Assembly (NCBI GenBank): GCA_025457885.1
Contig: JALOTN010000022.1
Location: forward strand, 1-40,333
DNA length: 40,333 nucleotides
Source: Thermoplasmatota archaeon
Lineage (GTDB): Archaea; Thermoplasmatota; E2; DHVEG-1
Reading direction: 5' to 3'
In this document: positions 36,339-40,333 of the stretch, in pieces
Layout: each line of letters opens with the position of its first letter
Numbering within the stretch: position 1 is the stretch's first letter
Notes under the pieces: generated by a model
Database searches by the model: none
What the model saw: only the letters and a program-made list of their open reading frames with translations
Told to the model about the DNA's origin: nothing
Translations under genes and position numbers: made by a program

Positions 36339-36695
36339 ATGCAGCGAGGAATCGTCCCCATCAACCAGTTCTACGAGTTGGAATACCGCTACTACGAAAA
36401 AGACCCAACCTACAAATACTTCAACCGACGATTCGAAATCTACCTCATCGGAAAAAAAGGGACACAAAAAATCTATATCCTGCACATGGACAACTGTGAC
36501 CGCAGACCCGGTAGTTGGGCACCTCATATCCACCGAGCATCCAATGTGGCAAAGAAACTTTACTTTGGTGTCTCTACCCTGAACTGGAACGAAATCAAGG
36601 AAAACTTCCTCTCCGCCATCATCGGAGAGATTGGGGATGAGTACAAGGCTGCTGCAAAAAAAGCAGTCGTCAACCTCCTCTCACCAAAATTCTAA
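36339..36695 (+). CDS. Small conserved-looking protein of unknown function
   Basis: 118 residues, soluble, basic and aromatic: NQFYELEYRYYEKDPTYKYF, then YLIGKKGTQKIYILHMDNC, PGSWAPHIHRASNVAKKLYF, and a helical C-terminal third. I do not recognise the family. It has its own TATA box and good codon use, and it sits directly downstream of EF-2. Histidines and a cysteine (HMDNCDRRP, PHIHR) could bind metal, but that is speculation. Confidence 0.75.
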   Translation: MQRGIVPINQFYELEYRYYEKDPTYKYFNRRFEIYLIGKKGTQKIYILHMDNCDRRPGSWAPHIHRASNVAKKLYFGVSTLNWNEIKENFLSAIIGEIGDEYKAAAKKAVVNLLSPKF

Positions 36696-36732
36696 ACAAC
36701 TCATCCTATTTTTCACCAATCTTTGAAAAATA

Positions 36733-36741
36733 TTTTTATAC
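36733..36741 (+). promoter_or_regulatory. TATA box of the 38-residue small gene
   Basis: TTTTTATAC is centred 27 bases before the ATG at 36764, the spacing expected for a leaderless archaeal transcript. Confidence 0.55.
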
Positions 36742-36763
36742 TACAACGACCCATTTGTTCTCT

Positions 36764-36880
36764 ATGGAAATGTCCGTACTTCCTGAGGTAGAAGAAACAC
36801 TAAACGCCTATAAAAAAAAGAAGAAACAACCTTTGAAAAAGAAAGACGAAGAGGAACAAGAGGAACCACCGGTTAAATAA
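36764..36880 (+). CDS. Small charged protein, 38 residues
   Basis: ATG 36764 to TAA 36880 encodes MEMSVLPEVEETLNAYKKKK followed by a Lys/Glu-rich tail ending EEPPVK. Support is the TATA box at the canonical 27-base spacing, the clean stop, and a T-run (36899-36907) just after the gene. Its first 16 residues may form an amphipathic helix; the tail is probably disordered. No family recognised. It is convergent with mcm, 32 bases apart. Confidence 0.5.
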   Translation: MEMSVLPEVEETLNAYKKKKKQPLKKKDEEEQEEPPVK

Positions 36881-36912
36881 GGTTCACCTGCTCCTTCATT
36901 TTTTTTTAAAGA

Positions 36913-39021
36913 TTATTGACCTGCGAGACGATACTTCCCATGCGATGGTTCGTAGATCTGACCATTACGGTTCAAACGATCCAGGACCTCTTCAACCTTC
37001 CGAGACTCAATCCCCTGGATCTCCGCCTCATTGATGATATCGCTACGCGACGCACTATCCTCAGTAGATTCCTGGCAGAGCCGCTGAATGATATCAAGGA
37101 TCACCCGCATCCGCTCATGTTGGCTATGGCTGATACCTGTCGCGATGATATCAATATCAAACTTCCCCGTCTCCCGGTCCGTCCCTACTCGTCGCAGATA
37201 CTGATCGATAATCGAGATCGCCCGTTTCGCATCCTCCACATTTGCCTCCTGGCTCAACCGTATCCGGGCACTGGATTCCGCAAGCCGCACAAACGCCTCT
37301 AGCTGACGAGGGGTGAACGGTACGGAATCCTTCGAAGAACTCCGGAAATCCACATAATAATTCTGCAGGATTTCCAATGCATCATCCGTCATGACTGGGA
37401 AGACGTTCCGTTTCGCATACGCCACATACTTACGCAGGAACTCTGGTTCGAACACGGGTAACACATGCTTCAAAAACGTTGATTCTTGAGATTTTGAGTA
37501 CATGTTATCAGAGGTCTTTTTCATATGTTCATGGATTTCCCCACCCTTATGTGACTGCAGGATATGAGACGCAAGATCGGTATCCGTCTTTCGATTCGGT
37601 TTATCAAGAATCGAAAAGATAAGATCAAAACGTGACAACAACGCAGGGGGCATGTTGATTTGCTCATGCATCGGGATAAATTCATCAAAACGCCCTAGTT
37701 TTGGGTTTGCCGCAGCAAGCACTGCACAGCGTGACTTCAGGGTTGCATTAATCCCCGCCTTCGCAACAGAGATCTCCTGCTGCTCCATCGCCTGATGCAA
37801 GCTGCTCCGGTCTGTTTCTTCCATTTTATCAATTTCATCGATACAGGCAAGACCTTTATCCGCTAGCACCAATGCACCAGCCTCCAATGTCCACTGTCCC
37901 TCACCGAACTCGTCACGGACCGCAGCAGCAGTAAGACCAGCTGCTGAGGACGCTTTACCTGAGGCATACACACTTCGAGGAGCAAGTTTTGACATATACG
38001 ACAACATCTGCGATTTTGCAGTACCTGGGTCTCCCACAAGTAACGCATGGATATCCCCTCGTGTCCTTGTCCCATCAGGCATTTCCTTCGCGATTCCACC
38101 GAACAACTGAAGGACCAATGCATCCTTCTCCACATCAAGACCATAAATCGTCGGAGCGATACTCTGCCGCATCTTCTCATATATCTCTGGATCCTTACTA
38201 ATCTTCACGATCTTCTTTTCATCCTCTTTTGAGACCTCGACTTCCTCAAATGCGTACTCCTGGCTTTCAATACTCACTGCATCCATAGTCTTATCAAACG
38301 AAGTCAAACGGAAGGTCCCCCGATGACGTGCCGTGGAATGAAGAATCCCATTCACAATCACCCGATCCCCTGGAGCGACACCCCCCACGAGATCATCCTC
38401 AAGATGTACACTGATACGTTCCGGTTGTGCCCCCCCACGCAACCCCTCCGGGTTCTCCTGAATCTCGATCTTCTGAGAATCAATAAACGATGACAACGTC
38501 GTCGACAGCTTAAACGACGAGACCCGCCCACACCCGCCCTGATCCTCATAACACTCCGAAGGTTCCTTCAGAATATCCTCATCTTGTTCAATCCGGATTA
38601 CCGCACCACATTTCTGACACTGAAACGCCGCGACCTGCAGCTTAGGCCGCACCTCCGTAATCTTCTTCACCAAGCCTTCCACAGCAATAAACGTCCCCAG
38701 TCGGTTCGCCCGGATCTTCCTAATCAACACCCGCTGAGACTCCGGGATGTTCTTCACCCGGAAATGCAACTGCAGCTTCTGCTCCGCAGCAACCTCAATA
38801 ATTTTAAGTGCTTCCTCTGCGTTAAACAACGCTTTAAACGGCTGACGAAGAAGCATCTCTGCTAGCTTTGGATCTGCTTTATCGATATCCCAATAATCAA
38901 GCAACAAACTGCGTGTCTCAGGATAAGCCGTTGCCACCGTCTCGATTTCCGCTTTACAATTATCCTCAAAGAAGTCCTGCCATTCTGCCGTGAGACTCTC
39001 GTCTTTCACCAAACGAACCAT
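36913..39021 (-). CDS. mcm: MCM replicative helicase
   Basis: 702 residues, single-copy archaeal MCM without intein. It has an N-terminal domain with a zinc ribbon (CQKCGAV ... CYEDQGGCGR, about 135-165) and OB fold. The AAA+ module has Walker A GDPGTAKSQ, Walker B LACIDEIDK, sensor 1 AAANP and arginine finger LLSRFDLIF. A C-terminal winged helix ends the protein (VEEVLDRLNRNGQIYEPSHGKYRLAG). It unwinds DNA ahead of the replisome. The start at 39021 is chosen because GGGAGG is 8 bases upstream, just downstream of a TATA box; in-frame ATG 39102 lies inside the SRP RNA. Confidence 0.96.
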   Translation of the reverse strand: MVRLVKDESLTAEWQDFFEDNCKAEIETVATAYPETRSLLLDYWDIDKADPKLAEMLLRQPFKALFNAEEALKIIEVAAEQKLQLHFRVKNIPESQRVLIRKIRANRLGTFIAVEGLVKKITEVRPKLQVAAFQCQKCGAVIRIEQDEDILKEPSECYEDQGGCGRVSSFKLSTTLSSFIDSQKIEIQENPEGLRGGAQPERISVHLEDDLVGGVAPGDRVIVNGILHSTARHRGTFRLTSFDKTMDAVSIESQEYAFEEVEVSKEDEKKIVKISKDPEIYEKMRQSIAPTIYGLDVEKDALVLQLFGGIAKEMPDGTRTRGDIHALLVGDPGTAKSQMLSYMSKLAPRSVYASGKASSAAGLTAAAVRDEFGEGQWTLEAGALVLADKGLACIDEIDKMEETDRSSLHQAMEQQEISVAKAGINATLKSRCAVLAAANPKLGRFDEFIPMHEQINMPPALLSRFDLIFSILDKPNRKTDTDLASHILQSHKGGEIHEHMKKTSDNMYSKSQESTFLKHVLPVFEPEFLRKYVAYAKRNVFPVMTDDALEILQNYYVDFRSSSKDSVPFTPRQLEAFVRLAESSARIRLSQEANVEDAKRAISIIDQYLRRVGTDRETGKFDIDIIATGISHSQHERMRVILDIIQRLCQESTEDSASRSDIINEAEIQGIESRKVEEVLDRLNRNGQIYEPSHGKYRLAGQ

Positions 39022-39054
39022 AAGGAAAACCTCCCGTACTCCTAAAACAGAATA

Positions 39055-39066
39055 CCATATATTAAA
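39055..39066 (-). promoter_or_regulatory. TATA box of mcm
   Basis: TTTAATATATGG on the minus strand predicts a start near 39034 with a short leader carrying GGGAGG. It begins only 4 bases beyond the 3' end of the SRP RNA gene. Confidence 0.6.
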
Positions 39067-39070
39067 TTTT

Positions 39071-39399
39071 GGCGGGTGTAGACGCCTCTTGAGTGGGTGC
39101 ACGTGGTATACAAGTGATTGCCCGTCTGCATTCTCAACCCCGTTAACCCTCTGAGCATCGGCAGTCTGTGGTAAGGCTGCTCACTTCCGTGCCTCACCCG
39201 GTTCCCACAGCGAAGATAGACATATGACCCTCCGGTCATATGCGATTATCACCTCTGATCCCAAAGGACAAGGCGTCATAGGCAACAAACGGATCACGAG
39301 ATACTCGTAACACCGCCTCGTAAGATCGACCCCAGCGTATCGGCGATTTCTGGTTACAGGGAACGCCTAGCTCCCCGGTCTATTCTACACCTTTCGCCA
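39071..39399 (-). ncRNA. ffs: Signal recognition particle 7S RNA
   Basis: About 329 bases on the minus strand. Ends pair as helix 1: GGCG...GTGTAGA at the 5' end with TCTACAC...CGCC at the 3' end, an archaeal trait. The Alu-domain motif GGGAGCTAGGCG leads into CCCTGTAACC. Helix 8, the SRP54 site, reads GTGAGGCACGGAAGTGAGCAGCC (GGAA tetraloop near 39185-39188) and is close to the universal sequence. The RNA scaffolds SRP19 and SRP54 for co-translational targeting of membrane and secreted proteins. A TATA-like TTTAATTACT (minus, 39437-39428) lies inside the tail of the upstream gene. Confidence 0.93.
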
Positions 39400-39400
39400 C

Positions 39401-39670
39401 TTACCAGGAACGACGGCTAAGCTGTCGGTAGTAATTAAACATTTGCACGAACAAAATAACTAAACCGACTGCTAAAAATGCGACATCACGCATGACCAAA
39501 ACCAATTTATCAGTCACATAGGATGAACCATGGACCATGCCTGCGCCGTATGCATCAGTAAAGAGAAGATAAATGAACACTGCGACGATAATGAAGATAA
39601 TCACGTTGATGTAAAAGGACCATTTGTTCCATGTTTTTTTATCAACAGGAAGAATCGGGTTCTCACTCAT
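39401..39670 (-). CDS. Small two-helix membrane protein, unknown function
   Basis: 89 residues: a short N-terminal polar segment (MSENPILPVDKKTWNKW), helix one (about 19-40, FYINVIIFIIVAVFIYLLF), an outside loop (DAYGAGMVHGSSYVTD), helix two (about 58-80) and a basic end (YYRQLSRRSW). No family recognised. The start at 39670 follows a G/T-rich possible ribosome-binding site; ATG 39694 is an alternative. The stop is one base from the predicted 5' end of the SRP RNA. Confidence 0.7.
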   Translation of the reverse strand: MSENPILPVDKKTWNKWSFYINVIIFIIVAVFIYLLFTDAYGAGMVHGSSYVTDKLVLVMRDVAFLAVGLVILFVQMFNYYRQLSRRSW

Positions 39671-39733
39671 GACACACCAACCACCACCAAGCATGAGTTG
39701 ATGGATATATGAATATTATGATTCTGTCAACTC

Positions 39734-40333
39734 TCAAAAAAAATCAGTCAATTTCGTGTTTTTCACTTTATCACTGACGAACGTCGAGTCAATGGATTTT
39801 TCCACCAACGCGATGCGTTGACGGGCGTACACAGGGAGGTTGTATTTCTCTGCGATTTCTTTGGAGATATCCAGGTATTTCTTCACTGACATCTCATGGA
39901 CGGTCAGGGTGAGTTTCCCGTTGCATTTCGTGCATACTCCTTGAAGCGGGATGCGTCGAAACGTGGTGTTGCAGAGAGGGCATCGGACCGATTGTTTACT
40001 GAATGCGCGAAGGTTCCCAAGGATGTCCGGGAGGAAATGTCGTTCGATGACTTTGTAGGCGACGTCTGCTTCGTCGACCGCGCGGATCTTTGCTGCAAGA
40101 CTGAGCTGTACGTTCATTTTCTCCATCATGCTCTTTAAAGTCTTGTATAATGATTCCTTTGGTCCTTCGGAGATATCGTTGGTGTCATGGGTAAAACCGA
40201 ACTGTTCGTACTGCAGCTCGGTGCCGAGTCGTGAGGCGACTAACCCCATTTTGGATTCAAGGTTCTTTGAATGTTCGTGTCGGAGGGTCGCTTCATAGAA
40301 TTCCAGGGGATATCTGGAGAGGGTGTCCAGGTT
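39734..40333 (-). CDS. polC: DNA polymerase II (PolD) large subunit DP2, C-terminal part
   Basis: The frame enters from the right edge (NLDTLSRYPLEFYEATLRHE) and ends at 39734, giving about 199 residues of a protein that is normally over 1,000. The region holds the DP2 C-terminal zinc finger (CPLCNTTFRRIPLQGVCTKC) and FGFTHDTNDI typical of PolD. It is the catalytic subunit of the euryarchaeal replicative polymerase. The last residues, NTKLTDFF, resemble a PCNA-interacting box with Asn in place of Gln. No intein is seen in the visible part. Confidence 0.95.
   Translation of the reverse strand, partial: NLDTLSRYPLEFYEATLRHEHSKNLESKMGLVASRLGTELQYEQFGFTHDTNDISEGPKESLYKTLKSMMEKMNVQLSLAAKIRAVDEADVAYKVIERHFLPDILGNLRAFSKQSVRCPLCNTTFRRIPLQGVCTKCNGKLTLTVHEMSVKKYLDISKEIAEKYNLPVYARQRIALVEKSIDSTFVSDKVKNTKLTDFF

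Overview
This is a stretch of an archaeal chromosome, most likely from the Thermoplasmatota side of the Euryarchaeota. The evidence is a PolD large subunit, MCM helicase, CTP-dependent riboflavin kinase, TiaS, stalk proteins L10/L12, archaeal SRP 7S RNA, and isoprenoid-lipid enzymes of the geranylgeranyl reductase and UbiA families. Promoters are TATA-type, often about 27 bases upstream of the start codon. Bacterial-type MetV/MetF together with secreted C25 and M28 peptidases recall published descriptions of marine benthic group D (Thermoprofundales). That lineage call is inference from gene content, not from a marker tree.

Layout. 1-4094 (minus): a prenyl-lipid/carotenoid operon (small membrane protein, CruF-like protein, two UbiA prenyltransferases, geranylgeranyl reductase running off the left edge). 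4229-5780: metV-metF for methyl-tetrahydrofolate formation. 5995-9354: a large RND/MMPL-type exporter. 9414-11603: SDR-type threonine dehydrogenase and class I fructose-bisphosphate aldolase. 11634-13591: a divergent pair, an ACT-domain regulator and TrpB2, with three related operator-like sites between them. 13745-15339: pdxS-pdxT for PLP. 15340-15900: a small membrane protein and a lone RAM-domain protein. 16030-20872 (minus): a tight operon wHTH-ribK-polX-ligA-DUF6485, joining a gap-filling polymerase and an NAD-dependent ligase. 20923-22439: Nog1-like GTPase and a winged-helix regulator with an inverted repeat around its TATA box. 22809-25130: M28 peptidase, then an AT-rich island with a DUF7000 gene, an integrase N-terminal remnant and a damaged tRNA-Gly. 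25272-28649: a secreted CrtC-like protein, tiaS and a COG1395 regulator. 28755-30606: L1-L10-L12. 30607-30950: a gene-poor gap with an elaborate inverted-repeat element. 30951-32801: C25 (gingipain-like) peptidase. 33018-36279: S12-S7-EF-2. 36339-36880: two small unknown genes. 36913-40333 (minus): MCM, SRP RNA, a small membrane protein and the C-terminus of the PolD large subunit.

Most notable observations: pdxT and tiaS both lack any ATG/GTG/TTG at their conserved N-termini, and both carry ATC exactly where Met is expected, behind a Shine-Dalgarno-like sequence. A TrpY-like operator system lies between the ACT regulator and trpB2. A branched inverted-repeat element, probably RNA, lies at 30729-30826. 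An integrase scar overlaps a tRNA-Gly that lacks part of its D arm.
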